A stretch of DNA of 64,000 nt from CBDCVN01 sp965223585. GTDB lineage: Bacteria > Deinococcota > Deinococci > Deinococcales > Trueperaceae. This document shows, piece after piece, positions 9,042 to 18,311 of the stretch. The stretch is taken from NCBI GenBank assembly GCA_965223585.1, contig CBDCWW010000024.1, forward strand, positions 558,001-622,000, read 5' to 3'. Position numbers and translations under genes: made by a program. Below the pieces are notes generated by a model. The model ran no database searches. It was given only the letters and a program-made list of their open reading frames with translations, and had not been told where the DNA came from. The stretch's first letter is position 1. Each line of letters starts with the position of its first letter.

Positions 9042-9902
9042 GGGTGTGTGGATACTAAAAATGACAAATCAAAAACGATACTTGAAGTAATTTTAGCGTA
9101 ACCATATAAGTACCGCTGTAAACTGGCAAAACGCTAAATAGTTACGGGCTAATTTCTCAAAACGAGAGAACACTCGTCTATAATGCTTGATCTTATTGAA
9201 AAAAACTTCTATCAGATGTCTTTCTTTGTAAAATTCCTTGTCATACTCCCTTTGCTCTTTTCTATTGGCCTTCGGAGGTATTACTGCTTCTGCTCCCATC
9301 TCTTCTACTTTATCTAGCACCACTTGGGCATCATATCCCTTGTCTCCTATTACTCTTTCACCCTCTAAATCATCTAGTAGTTCTTCTGCTTGGGTAACAT
9401 CATTACGTTGCCCGGGAGTCAATATTAACTTTAGGGGATTGCCTAAAGCATCAGTAGCACAATGTAACTTTGTGCTGTACCCTCCTTTGCTTCTACCCAA
9501 CTCCTGCTCTTCATTACCTCCATTGCCTCCAGCTGCACAAGAATGAGCCCTTACAATGGTGCTGTCTATCATTATACTTTCCATGTCAGCATCCTCAGCG
9601 AAGTATTCAAACATGGCTTGCCAAATCCCTTGTTTAGCCCAGCGGTCAAAACGTTTAAAAACACTGTTCCATTTTCCATACTCTTCAGGCAATAAGCGCC
9701 ACTGAGCACCACTTCTTGTTACCCAAAGAACTGCTTCAATAAACCTTCTACATTGCTCCTCATCACCAATCCTAAATTTCCTAAACATACACACTACCTT
9801 ATGACCCTTAAGAAAAAATAAGATCTTTTGCCATTGATCATCTGTTAATCTAACTTTCATATCTTAAGCGTGCAATTTCTGACTTTGCTTGTCAACACAC
9901 CC
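9042..9902 (-). mobile_element. IS5-family insertion sequence (861 bp)
   Basis: The ends are short inverted repeats (GGGTGTGTGGATAC on the left; GGGTGTGTTGACAA when the right end is reverse-complemented) flanked by a TA duplication at 9040-9041 and 9903-9904. The single transposase fills most of the element. Terminal GGGTGTG and a TA target fit the IS427-type group of the IS5 family. It lies between the repeat copy and the first IS630 element, with no gene interrupted that I can recognise. Confidence 0.85.
9093..9860 (-). CDS. IS5-family transposase
   Basis: This 255-aa protein is a complete IS5-type DDE transposase. It starts with the insertion-element N-terminal domain (LTDDQWQKI..., then VLWVTRSGAQWRLLPEEYGKW), and the catalytic core shows MIDSTIVRAHS (first Asp), VIGDKGYDA (second Asp) and ERHLIEVFFNKIKHYRRVFSRFEKL (Glu in the Y/R-x-E-N/F-K signature). 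In many relatives the gene is split by programmed frameshifting; here it is one frame and appears functional. It carries no CTCGAG motif. Confidence 0.93.
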   Translation of the reverse strand: MKVRLTDDQWQKILFFLKGHKVVCMFRKFRIGDEEQCRRFIEAVLWVTRSGAQWRLLPEEYGKWNSVFKRFDRWAKQGIWQAMFEYFAEDADMESIMIDSTIVRAHSCAAGGNGGNEEQELGRSKGGYSTKLHCATDALGNPLKLILTPGQRNDVTQAEELLDDLEGERVIGDKGYDAQVVLDKVEEMGAEAVIPPKANRKEQREYDKEFYKERHLIEVFFNKIKHYRRVFSRFEKLARNYLAFCQFTAVLIWLR

Positions 9903-9931
9903 TAGTATTCTGCATTGATTATGTTAAACTA

Positions 9932-11275
9932 TAGATGTCCAGATAAATTCTTTCCCTAAAGTAGGGAAAATAATGCCATGATAATCCCAATAATAACCCA
10001 AAGGAGATTGATCATGGCAAATAATGATAACAAACAAAAACTAGAAGAACTAAAAATACTACGTCGTCGGTATAAAAAGGGAAACAATGCTGATGCCTTA
10101 CTACGCACTCAAGCCCTTATAGCTCTGTACTCAGGCAAAGATATTAAGCTTGTAGCAGAGATGTTTGGCGTTTCAGTAAAAACAGTAAGAAACTGGCGAA
10201 AAAAGTTTGAAAAATCGCTTAGTTTAGAAGATGAACAAAGAACTGGTAGACAACCTAAACTTTCTAAAGAGCAACTGGAGCTAATCAAGAAGGTAATCAC
10301 AGAGTTTAATCAACAAGTTTGGATTGCTAGAAAGGTCTTTATCCTTATCGAAAGCCTTTTTGGAATATGTTTTTCAGTAAAGTATCTACCAGAGCTTCTA
10401 AGGAAACTAGGATTAAGTTTTAATAAAGCAGTACATTTGTTGTATAGAAAGAATGAAGAGAAGAGGCGAAAGTGGATACAAGAAACACTACCAAAGCTGT
10501 ACGAAGACCAGATAAAAGCAGGGTGGAGGATATTTTACCAAGATGAAGTAGGGTTCCAAACGCAGGGGACACTAACGAGCACATGGGGGCTGGTAGGAGA
10601 AAAAGTAGAGATCAAGAACTATGGCAGACATGGAAGAGTGAACTTGATAGGGGCATTAGAGTTAGGGACAGGAGAGTTCCATGGGGTGCTAACAAAGTTT
10701 AAGGTAAATGCGCAGAGGTTTAGAAGGTTTATCTGTCATATGAAAAGGGAGATGAGGGAAGCAAAAATAATGCTTATATGTGACAATGCACCATTTCACA
10801 GGGCAAAGTGGTTACAAGAGTGGGCAAAGAGGAACTCAAAATGGTTGAGGTTAGAATTTCTACCAGGATATTCACCAGACTTCAATCCAATAGAACGTTT
10901 ATGGAAGTACATAAAGAAGGAATACATACACAATAAATGCTGGGGAACGCAAGCAGACCTAAAGAAGCATTTAGAGGTGGTGGTACAGGAGATACCAATG
11001 AAAGTAGAGGAAACCAAGGGAGTAATGAAGAAAGAGATAAAAAGGTTGAGGGAGGCATTTGAGTTTTATAAAACACCAGTGCCAGAAGAGCTAATGATTT
11101 GAGTAGTGGTTTAGGGGGAAAGTAAGCAAGTTTGGCATAAGTTTATAGTTCATTTAGCAAAGAAGATTACATTGGGCAGTAGGTATTTTATTGCTTAAAA
11201 AGCATTGATTTTTGGTAGTTTTTCCTATTTTCTTCCTCTTTTGGAAAAAAGGGAAAAGATTTTTCTGGGTAACTA
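9932..11275 (+). mobile_element. IS630-family insertion sequence, copy 1 (1344 bp)
   Basis: The element is flanked by TA at 9930-9931 and 11276-11277 and has imperfect inverted ends (TAGATGTCCAGATAAATTC against TAGTTACCCAGAAAAATC). It is identical, as far as I compared it, to the element at 11946-13289 in the opposite orientation. The two copies form an inverted repeat with arms of about 1.35 kb around a 666-bp spacer. Identical copies imply very recent transposition. Confidence 0.92.
10014..11102 (+). CDS. IS630-family transposase, copy 1
   Basis: This is a 362-aa transposase with an N-terminal helix-turn-helix (VAEMFGVSVKTVRNWRKKF) and a DDE core: FYQDEVGFQ (first Asp), LICDNAPFHRA (second Asp) and YSPDFNPIERLWKYIKKEY (Glu). 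I chose the ATG at 10014 because AAAGGAG lies seven bases before it; the frame is open from 9978, which would add 12 residues. The product is identical to that of the second copy. No frameshift or stop is present, so it is probably active. Confidence 0.94.
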   Translation: MANNDNKQKLEELKILRRRYKKGNNADALLRTQALIALYSGKDIKLVAEMFGVSVKTVRNWRKKFEKSLSLEDEQRTGRQPKLSKEQLELIKKVITEFNQQVWIARKVFILIESLFGICFSVKYLPELLRKLGLSFNKAVHLLYRKNEEKRRKWIQETLPKLYEDQIKAGWRIFYQDEVGFQTQGTLTSTWGLVGEKVEIKNYGRHGRVNLIGALELGTGEFHGVLTKFKVNAQRFRRFICHMKREMREAKIMLICDNAPFHRAKWLQEWAKRNSKWLRLEFLPGYSPDFNPIERLWKYIKKEYIHNKCWGTQADLKKHLEVVVQEIPMKVEETKGVMKKEIKRLREAFEFYKTPVPEELMI

Positions 11276-11292
11276 TACAAATAACAATGAAG

Positions 11293-11307
11293 GCGGTTAC
11301 AAACCGC
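11293..11307. repeat. Short palindrome upstream of the BRO gene
   Basis: GCGGTT-ACA-AACCGC is a perfect 6-bp inverted repeat between the first IS630 copy and the BRO gene start at 11435. It could be an operator for the antirepressor gene or a small repeat like the one inside the gene at 11606. Its role is unknown. Confidence 0.45.
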
Positions 11308-11434
11308 AAAGTTCTTCCGCCTTCGTTGAAATCCAAACTTAGTGAAAGGATTCAGATGAATTTTAACACAATTATTCAATTCCATTTTCCTACACAACTT
11401 ATTTCTCAATTGCAAAAGAGAGGCAAGGGTAAAG

Positions 11435-12067
11435 ATGAATAACCTTGAAATTTTCAACTTTGAAGGCCAAGAAGTTAGAATGTTTATTCTAAATGGTGAA
11501 ATATGGGCTGTGGGCAAGGATGTTACAGGATTATTTGGGTATGAGCGTGCTAGAGATGCGATCTCCCAACACTGCAAAAATACCTGTTCAACAAGGGATT
11601 TATTTAAGGGCGGTGAAACACCGCCCTTTGACTTACACCCTCAGACACTGCTAATTAACGAAGCAGATATTAACCGCCTTATTTTTGGCTCCAAGTTGCC
11701 ACAAGCCGAAGCTATTCGCGATTGGTGGTTTGAAGAAGTTCTACCAACAATTCGTAAAACAGGCAGCTATTCAATTGATCCAAAATTGGTACAAGATGCT
11801 CCAACACAATTATCAAAAGCTCAAAAGTTCTTTGAGGACAGCGAATTATATAAAAAAGCACTCGAGCTAACCAGCCTATTCTTTAAAGACAGCCAAGCAA
11901 AAGTAGCAGCTAACGATATTACCAAAGAGATTACTGGTACCGATATAGTTACCCAGAAAAATCTTTTCCCTTTTTTCCAAAAGAGGAAGAAAATAGGAAA
12001 AACTACCAAAAATCAATGCTTTTTAAGCAATAAAATACCTACTGCCCAATGTAATCTTCTTTGCTAA
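11435..12067 (+). pseudogene. BRO-family phage-type antirepressor, 5' part (interrupted by IS630)
   Basis: The open frame encodes 210 aa, of which about 170 belong to the original gene; after 11945 it reads into the IS630 element. Residues 1-110 form a BRO-N domain (FNFEGQEVRMFILNGEIWAVGKDV, then LIFGSKLPQAEAIRDWWFEEVLPTIRKTGSY), the DNA-binding domain of phage and plasmid antirepressors. The gene resumes at 13292, and joining the parts gives a 271-aa protein. KGGETPPFD at residues 59-67 is encoded by a perfect hairpin (11606-11628) and looks like an in-frame insertion. A CTCGAG site lies near 11860. Confidence 0.8.
11606..11628. repeat. Perfect hairpin inside the BRO coding sequence
   Basis: AAGGGCGGTG-AAA-CACCGCCCTT has a 10-bp perfect stem and a 3-base loop. 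It keeps the reading frame and encodes KGGETPP, which breaks up an otherwise typical BRO-N domain. Such palindromes inserted in frame are known in other bacteria as mobile palindromic elements. It resembles the palindrome at 11293 in its GCGGT core. Confidence 0.6.
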
Positions 12068-13289
12068 ATGAACTATAAACTTATGCCAAACTTGCTTACT
12101 TTCCCCCTAAACCACTACTCAAATCATTAGCTCTTCTGGCACTGGTGTTTTATAAAACTCAAATGCCTCCCTCAACCTTTTTATCTCTTTCTTCATTACT
12201 CCCTTGGTTTCCTCTACTTTCATTGGTATCTCCTGTACCACCACCTCTAAATGCTTCTTTAGGTCTGCTTGCGTTCCCCAGCATTTATTGTGTATGTATT
12301 CCTTCTTTATGTACTTCCATAAACGTTCTATTGGATTGAAGTCTGGTGAATATCCTGGTAGAAATTCTAACCTCAACCATTTTGAGTTCCTCTTTGCCCA
12401 CTCTTGTAACCACTTTGCCCTGTGAAATGGTGCATTGTCACATATAAGCATTATTTTTGCTTCCCTCATCTCCCTTTTCATATGACAGATAAACCTTCTA
12501 AACCTCTGCGCATTTACCTTAAACTTTGTTAGCACCCCATGGAACTCTCCTGTCCCTAACTCTAATGCCCCTATCAAGTTCACTCTTCCATGTCTGCCAT
12601 AGTTCTTGATCTCTACTTTTTCTCCTACCAGCCCCCATGTGCTCGTTAGTGTCCCCTGCGTTTGGAACCCTACTTCATCTTGGTAAAATATCCTCCACCC
12701 TGCTTTTATCTGGTCTTCGTACAGCTTTGGTAGTGTTTCTTGTATCCACTTTCGCCTCTTCTCTTCATTCTTTCTATACAACAAATGTACTGCTTTATTA
12801 AAACTTAATCCTAGTTTCCTTAGAAGCTCTGGTAGATACTTTACTGAAAAACATATTCCAAAAAGGCTTTCGATAAGGATAAAGACCTTTCTAGCAATCC
12901 AAACTTGTTGATTAAACTCTGTGATTACCTTCTTGATTAGCTCCAGTTGCTCTTTAGAAAGTTTAGGTTGTCTACCAGTTCTTTGTTCATCTTCTAAACT
13001 AAGCGATTTTTCAAACTTTTTTCGCCAGTTTCTTACTGTTTTTACTGAAACGCCAAACATCTCTGCTACAAGCTTAATATCTTTGCCTGAGTACAGAGCT
13101 ATAAGGGCTTGAGTGCGTAGTAAGGCATCAGCATTGTTTCCCTTTTTATACCGACGACGTAGTATTTTTAGTTCTTCTAGTTTTTGTTTGTTATCATTAT
13201 TTGCCATGATCAATCTCCTTTGGGTTATTATTGGGATTATCATGGCATTATTTTCCCTACTTTAGGGAAAGAATTTATCTGGACATCTA
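11946..13289 (-). mobile_element. IS630-family insertion sequence, copy 2 (inverted)
   Basis: This copy is the reverse complement of the element at 9932-11275. It is flanked by TA at 11944-11945 and 13290-13291. It splits the BRO antirepressor gene between codons for Asp and Ile/Leu; removing it with one TA restores the frame (GAT ATA CTC GAG). The same TA duplication rule in both copies supports the IS630 (mariner-like) assignment. Confidence 0.92.
12119..13207 (-). CDS. IS630-family transposase, copy 2
   Basis: This 362-aa product is identical in sequence to the transposase at 10014-11102, with the same helix-turn-helix and DDE motifs. The start is set at 13207 by the AAAGGAG seven bases upstream. 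It is transcribed against the interrupted BRO gene. Both copies being intact and identical argues that at least one was made recently from the other. Confidence 0.94.
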   Translation of the reverse strand: MANNDNKQKLEELKILRRRYKKGNNADALLRTQALIALYSGKDIKLVAEMFGVSVKTVRNWRKKFEKSLSLEDEQRTGRQPKLSKEQLELIKKVITEFNQQVWIARKVFILIESLFGICFSVKYLPELLRKLGLSFNKAVHLLYRKNEEKRRKWIQETLPKLYEDQIKAGWRIFYQDEVGFQTQGTLTSTWGLVGEKVEIKNYGRHGRVNLIGALELGTGEFHGVLTKFKVNAQRFRRFICHMKREMREAKIMLICDNAPFHRAKWLQEWAKRNSKWLRLEFLPGYSPDFNPIERLWKYIKKEYIHNKCWGTQADLKKHLEVVVQEIPMKVEETKGVMKKEIKRLREAFEFYKTPVPEELMI

Positions 13290-13291
13290 TA

Positions 13292-13596
13292 TACTCGAGC
13301 TAGTAGGAGCAACCCACCTAATACCCAAACCCATTAATAAAGACGAACTGCTTACCGTTACAGAAGTGGGAAAAAGGTTAAATCTTTCTGCGCGTAGAAC
13401 TAATGCTTTGCTCGAGCTAGCAGGTTTTCAAATTAGTTACAGAGATGAAAAGGGCCGTTTGTGTTGGAAACTAACAGAAAAAGGGCAAAACTATGCTACC
13501 TACGTGGGCACTGGTAGAAAACAAGCTGATGGTAGTTTAGTAAGGCAAATCAAGTGGTATAGTGAAACTGTTAATCAACTCAAAATGATTTGGTAA
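13292..13596 (+). pseudogene. BRO-family antirepressor, 3' part
   Basis: From 13292 the frame continues the gene broken at 11945: LELVGATHLIPKPINKDELL, then a helix-turn-helix-like stretch (VTEVGKRLNLSARRTNALLELAGFQI) and a C-terminal strand-rich part (WKLTEKGQNYATYVGTGRK) typical of phage antirepressor C-terminal domains. TAA ends it at 13596. It has no start of its own in the right place and so is not expressed as part of the original protein. Two CTCGAG sites lie in it. Confidence 0.75.
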
Positions 13597-13719
13597 GACT
13601 TTGTGCTCGAGCCCTCTATAAATTTCTTAAAAAACTAAACATTACTTCCAAACAACCCAACTGTATTCCTGATTTGTGGTCAGGCACGACTATTCTAACT
13701 CTACAAGCTTCAAATCCAA

Positions 13720-13731
13720 TAAAATATTTTT
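13720..13731 (+). promoter_or_regulatory. -10 box before dnaE, leaderless type
   Basis: TAAAAT at 13720-13725 is followed by six bases and the dnaE ATG. The -35 region is poor. The distance leaves no room for a ribosome binding site. Confidence 0.4.
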
Positions 13732-16700
13732 ATGTTAGAAAAATCGCCTCAATTTGCTCATCTACATCAACACACTGCCTACAGTCTTTTGGACGGTGCA
13801 GCTCGCATCAAAGATTTGATTTCTTGGGTAAAAGAAGTTACACCTGAAAACCCTTCTATTGCTATTACCGACCACGGTAATATGCATGGCGTTATAGAAT
13901 TTTATAAAACTGCTGGCAGTATGGGTGTTAAACCCATTATTGGGCTCGAGGCCTATGTAACAGCAGGTTCACGTTTTGAAAAGAAAAAAGGTAGTAGCAA
14001 GCTTGATGGGGGATACTTCCATCTAACTTTGCTGGCAAAAGATTTTAAGGGCTATCAAAATTTATGCAAACTCACTTCTAAAGGCTGGATTGAGGGCTTC
14101 TATAGCAAGCCTCGAGTTGATCACGAACTGCTAAAGGAGCATTCTGAAGGCATTATTGCTATGTCAGGTTGCCTTGGGGCACAAATACCCCGTATGTTGC
14201 TCGATGTTGGTTTTGCTGCAGGTGAAACAATGCTCCAAAACTACTTGGAAATTTATAAGGATAACTTTTTTATAGAACTGCAAAATCACATTCCAGAAAA
14301 TCTTGATGATGCTAATCCCAAATTAACAGAGCTAGTAGAACAACAAGGCAAACTTAACCCTATGCTGAGAGAGCTTGCTAATAAATATGGCCTTGGTATG
14401 GTAGCCACTAATGATGGTCATTATGTCAAAAAAGAAGATGCTAAAGCTCACGAGGCTCTTTTAGCCATTCAAACTAAAACCACACTCTCTGACTCCAAAC
14501 GTTTTAGGTTTCCTTGTGAGGAGTTCTATGTCAAAACCCCTAAAGAGATGGCCAAAGCCATTCCCGAAACAGAGTATCCTAGTGCACTAGCCAACACTAT
14601 GGTTGTGGCTGACATGTGTAATGTTGAGTTGCCTATAGGCAATAAAAAGGTTTATCAGATGCCAGAGATCCCTATTCCTGAAGGTAGAACTTTGGCTGAG
14701 CAACTTAGGGTACAAACCTATGAAGGGTTGATGCAACGTTATAAAGTTATTACAGAAGAGTTTTATGGTGATTATTTTAATTGCATTGAGAGCAGGCAAG
14801 CTAAGGACTTAGAGGAAACTCTTTTAGGGGTGGCAAGGGCTGGTGAGAAGCATCGTATGCCCAAAGCAGAAGGGGATAATTTTGATACCTATCAATACCC
14901 TCATTTAGAGAAATTTAAAGAAACTAATGCTGATGAGGAAACACTTAAAATACTCGAGCGTACTGAATATGAACTTGGTGTCATTATTGCTATGGGCTTC
15001 CCAGATTACTTCTTAATAGTAGCTGATTTTATCAATTGGGCTAAAAGCCAAGGCATAGCAGTAGGACCCGGACGTGGCTCGGGTGCTGGTTCCATTGTAG
15101 CTTATGCTCTCGGGATTACTAATATTGACCCTCTAGAATTTGACTTGCTTTTTGAGCGCTTTCTGAATCCAGAACGTGTTTCCATGCCTGATTTTGACAT
15201 TGATTTTTCTGACGTTAGGCGCGGTGAGGTTATTGATTATGTGCGCCGTAAGTACGGTGATGAAAAGGTTGCTCACATAGCCACTTTTGGTACTATGGCT
15301 TCAAAAGCTGCTATCAAAGATGCTGCTAGGGTGCTAGAAGCTCCTTATGCTGACGCTGATGCCGCTGCCAAACTAATCCCAGTAGTCTTTGGGCGCTCTA
15401 CTCCCATCGCTAAAGCTATGACAGAAGTCAAAGAGCTTAAAGACCTCTATGATGGGGTAGCCAAGGAGTTTATGGATGTGGCTATAACCTTAGAAGGCCT
15501 AACTCGCCACGCTTCTGTTCACGCCGCTGGCGTTATCATTGCCCGCAGGCCAATACAAGAACTAGCTCCTGTCTTTAAAAGTGGTGATGTTACTGTTTGT
15601 CAATACGATATGTCCAGTATTGAAGACCTAGGTTTTCTAAAAATGGATTTTCTTGGTTTACGCACTCTTTCTTTGATTGAGGCTGCTGTCAAGATAGTTA
15701 AAGAGTCTAGGGGAATAGAGCTTATCCCAGACGAATTCACTGCCAATGATCCTGAAACTATGAATTTGCTAGGACAAGGTAAAGCAGCAGGAGTATTTCA
15801 GTTTGAGGGGGGTGGTATGGTTGATACCTTAAAAAGGCTTAAACCTAATCACATTGAAGATCTTATTGCTGTTTCAGCCCTTTATCGCCCGGGGCCTATG
15901 GAAAATATTCCCACATATATTCGCCGCCATCACGGTGTAGAAGAGGTTAAATATAAAGAGTTCCCCAATGCTGAGCGCTTTCTTAAACCTATACTAGAAA
16001 AAACTTATGGGATACCTGTCTATCAAGAACAGATTATGCAAATTGCACAAGCAGTTGCTGCATATAGTCTTGGTGAAGCTGATTTACTTCGTAGGGCAAT
16101 GGGCAAGAAAAAGGTCGAAGAGATGGCTAAGCAAAGAGAACTTTTTGAAAAAGGAGCATCTCAAAATAACATACCAAAAGATGAAGCAAGAGCCATTTTT
16201 GATTTACTAGAAAAGTTTGCTAACTATGGTTTTAACCGTTCCCACGCTGCTGCCTATGGTGCTCTTTCTTATCAAACTGCTTACCTAAAAGCTCACTATC
16301 CTACAGAATTTACAGCTGCTTTACTAACAGTTGAACGTGCTAACAGCGATAAAGTAGCTGAGTATGTCACTGCTGCTAAAGGCATAGCTGTTTCAGTATT
16401 ACCTCCTGATATTAATGAGTCAGGTAGTGACTTTACTCCAGTAGGTAAAGTAGTACGTTTTGGTCTTTATGGCATTAAAAATGTAGGCGACAATGCTGTG
16501 GAGAATATTTTGAGTGAGCGCCGTAAAGGTGGTAAATTTAAAAGTCTCTATGATTTTTGTCAGCGGGTAGATAGTAAAGTTATCAACAAACGCGCTGTTG
16601 AGCACCTTATTAAAGCAGGGGCTTTTGATGGACTTGATGAAAGGCATGTTATGTTAGCCAACTACGAGGCAGCTCTCAAATGGGGGACTACACAGCGAGA

Positions 16701-17505
16701 ACAATCACAAGGAGGACAATTAGGGCTTTTTGCTGTAGAAGAAGTTCAACCACCTACCCTAATTCCTGCTGAAGCTTTAGGTAAGTTAGAACTATTGAAA
16801 ATGGAGAAAGATGCTTTGGGATTATACATTAGTGACCACCCTATGAACTCTTATCCCGGCTTGGCTGATAGTGCTAGTTGTAAGTTAGAGGAATTAGAGC
16901 AATGGTATAAGACTAATGCTACTAATGGTAAAGCTCGAGTAATTCTAGCAGGCATAATGCAAAATGTAGTCAAAAGATCAACCAAATCAGGCAATATGAT
17001 GGCCCGCTTTGAAATTGCCGACACTTCTAGTAGCTATGAGTTTTTGGCTTTTAGTAGAGTTTATGAGGAAATAGCTACTAAGCTTGCTGAAGATGTGCCT
17101 GTAGTGGCAGTAATAGAAATTTCTCCTGACGGTGAAAGCGGTTGGCGACTAGTCGTCGAGAAGTTAATTCGCTGGGACGCTAAAGAAGATTTACCAGAAG
17201 TAGCTATAATAGAATTTACCCTTTCAGAAGCAAATGATGAGAAGCTTGAAAAACTCCGCTCCCGTATTGATGAGTTTGTGGGCATCACCCCTTTACAGCT
17301 TAAGGTCAAAACCCCTGAGGGTATTCATAATATTGAGACTAACAATATACGCCTTAGTACAGATCACTTAAAAACTTTGGAGGATTCTTTCTCTTGGCTA
17401 AAAAGCAAGGTGGCAATTGACCGTAATAGCTTGCTTAAACCAAGGAATAACTTCAAAGGTAAGAAAGAAAATAAAGAAGAAAGCCAAACAGAGGTTCCTT
17501 TTTAA
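13732..17505 (+). CDS. dnaE: DNA polymerase III subunit alpha
   Basis: The 1257-aa replicative polymerase starts with a PHP domain (HLHQHTAYSLLDGA, His 10, 12, 14). The catalytic palm carries GPGRGSGAGSIVAYALGIT and PDFDIDFSD at about residues 486-494, with the further motif YRPGPMENIPTYI. It is followed by helix-hairpin-helix/OB domains. QLGLF at about residues 994-1000 matches a beta-clamp binding site. The length and PHP without an exonuclease domain indicate DnaE rather than PolC. TAAAAT lies six bases before the ATG and no Shine-Dalgarno is seen, so the message may be leaderless. It contains several CTCGAG sites (13945, 14110, 14955, 16935). Confidence 0.98.
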   Translation: MLEKSPQFAHLHQHTAYSLLDGAARIKDLISWVKEVTPENPSIAITDHGNMHGVIEFYKTAGSMGVKPIIGLEAYVTAGSRFEKKKGSSKLDGGYFHLTLLAKDFKGYQNLCKLTSKGWIEGFYSKPRVDHELLKEHSEGIIAMSGCLGAQIPRMLLDVGFAAGETMLQNYLEIYKDNFFIELQNHIPENLDDANPKLTELVEQQGKLNPMLRELANKYGLGMVATNDGHYVKKEDAKAHEALLAIQTKTTLSDSKRFRFPCEEFYVKTPKEMAKAIPETEYPSALANTMVVADMCNVELPIGNKKVYQMPEIPIPEGRTLAEQLRVQTYEGLMQRYKVITEEFYGDYFNCIESRQAKDLEETLLGVARAGEKHRMPKAEGDNFDTYQYPHLEKFKETNADEETLKILERTEYELGVIIAMGFPDYFLIVADFINWAKSQGIAVGPGRGSGAGSIVAYALGITNIDPLEFDLLFERFLNPERVSMPDFDIDFSDVRRGEVIDYVRRKYGDEKVAHIATFGTMASKAAIKDAARVLEAPYADADAAAKLIPVVFGRSTPIAKAMTEVKELKDLYDGVAKEFMDVAITLEGLTRHASVHAAGVIIARRPIQELAPVFKSGDVTVCQYDMSSIEDLGFLKMDFLGLRTLSLIEAAVKIVKESRGIELIPDEFTANDPETMNLLGQGKAAGVFQFEGGGMVDTLKRLKPNHIEDLIAVSALYRPGPMENIPTYIRRHHGVEEVKYKEFPNAERFLKPILEKTYGIPVYQEQIMQIAQAVAAYSLGEADLLRRAMGKKKVEEMAKQRELFEKGASQNNIPKDEARAIFDLLEKFANYGFNRSHAAAYGALSYQTAYLKAHYPTEFTAALLTVERANSDKVAEYVTAAKGIAVSVLPPDINESGSDFTPVGKVVRFGLYGIKNVGDNAVENILSERRKGGKFKSLYDFCQRVDSKVINKRAVEHLIKAGAFDGLDERHVMLANYEAALKWGTTQREQSQGGQLGLFAVEEVQPPTLIPAEALGKLELLKMEKDALGLYISDHPMNSYPGLADSASCKLEELEQWYKTNATNGKARVILAGIMQNVVKRSTKSGNMMARFEIADTSSSYEFLAFSRVYEEIATKLAEDVPVVAVIEISPDGESGWRLVVEKLIRWDAKEDLPEVAIIEFTLSEANDEKLEKLRSRIDEFVGITPLQLKVKTPEGIHNIETNNIRLSTDHLKTLEDSFSWLKSKVAIDRNSLLKPRNNFKGKKENKEESQTEVPF

Positions 17506-17828
17506 TTGGTAGTACAGTAACATAAACATCGATAAAAGTTTTGTCCTAGAGATCTCCAAGGTTTTTAGGGTCTGTATTGCTCGTCTATAATTGTCGAATC
17601 ATAGCCCATCATTTAATCAGCCAAATCACAATTCAGACATTATTTACAAGGGAACCACAAAATCTTCAAAGCATTGCAAAAGCTCGAGCCCAAGTAAGCT
17701 AAAACACCGCAAACTTCGTATAAGAAAGTTTATATAGTACTACATAAAAGTTTTTTCCCTAGAGCCCCCCCCATTTCTAAAAGCCCATTAGCAACAACTG
17801 CTTCATTACTGTTACAATTCTACTGAAA
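17506..17828. other. Intergenic region with a short dispersed repeat
   Basis: No gene is seen between dnaE and the acetyltransferase gene. Bases 17608-17639 (core AATCACAATTCAGACA) match 34920-34951, described there. Two stretches, near 17532 and 17740, share TAAAAGTTTT followed by CCTAGAG, an imperfect local duplication. A GCTCGAGC site lies near 17680. TACAAT ten bases before 17829 may be the -10 box of the next gene. Confidence 0.5.
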
Positions 17829-18311
17829 ATGATCAAGCTGGCTACTAGTGAAGACACTGAAACAATATCATCTATATTACGTGAGGCTGCTGATTGGTTA
17901 GTTTCTCGAGGAATGCCACTATGGCAAAGTGATGAGTTATCACCTGAGAAAATTAGTGGTGAAGTCGAAAAAGGTTTATTTTGGTTGGCTCAAGTTAATA
18001 ATAAACCTGCTGGCTGTGTCCGCTTCCAGTTAGAAGACCAACTTTTTTGGCCTGATATTCCTATAGGTGAATCAGCATTTATACACAAATTGGCAGTACG
18101 TAGAAGGTTTTCTGGTGGGGTATTGTCATCACAAATACTACAATGGGCTAAAAATGAAACTAAGTTAAATAGCCGTCAATTTCTGCGTTTAGATTGTGAG
18201 TCAAAAGCAGCAAAGCTTAGAAAATTTTATGAGCGAAATGGGTTTGCACTTCATAGTACAAAGCAAGTTGGGCCTTATCTTGTAGCTAGATATGAATGTG
18301 ATTGCCACTAA
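17829..18311 (+). CDS. GNAT-family N-acetyltransferase
   Basis: This 160-aa protein has the GNAT fold: an N-terminal strand-helix (MIKLATSEDTETISSILREAADWLVSRGMPLW), a central beta-sheet (GCVRFQLEDQLFWPDIP), then the acetyl-CoA-binding region with IHKLAVRRRFSGGVLSSQILQWA, in which the usual R-x-x-G-x-G/A is RRRFSGG, and LRLDCESKAAKLRKFYERNGF, a GNAT C-terminal motif. The substrate is unknown. Its end overlaps by four bases the end of the convergent Uma2 gene. Confidence 0.85.
   Translation: MIKLATSEDTETISSILREAADWLVSRGMPLWQSDELSPEKISGEVEKGLFWLAQVNNKPAGCVRFQLEDQLFWPDIPIGESAFIHKLAVRRRFSGGVLSSQILQWAKNETKLNSRQFLRLDCESKAAKLRKFYERNGFALHSTKQVGPYLVARYECDCH

Noticed and set aside
11188..11577. A 129-codon minus-strand frame crossing the end of the first IS630 element
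   Set aside because: It runs from element into the BRO gene on the opposite strand, has no start or family features, and part of it repeats at the other element copy.
9932..13289. The inverted IS630 pair as a composite transposon carrying the BRO gene
   Set aside because: The BRO gene extends beyond the second element, so the elements entered a resident gene rather than moving it.
13590..13847. An 85-codon frame overlapping the start of dnaE
   Set aside because: Its second half overlaps dnaE out of frame and its first half has no recognisable protein features.
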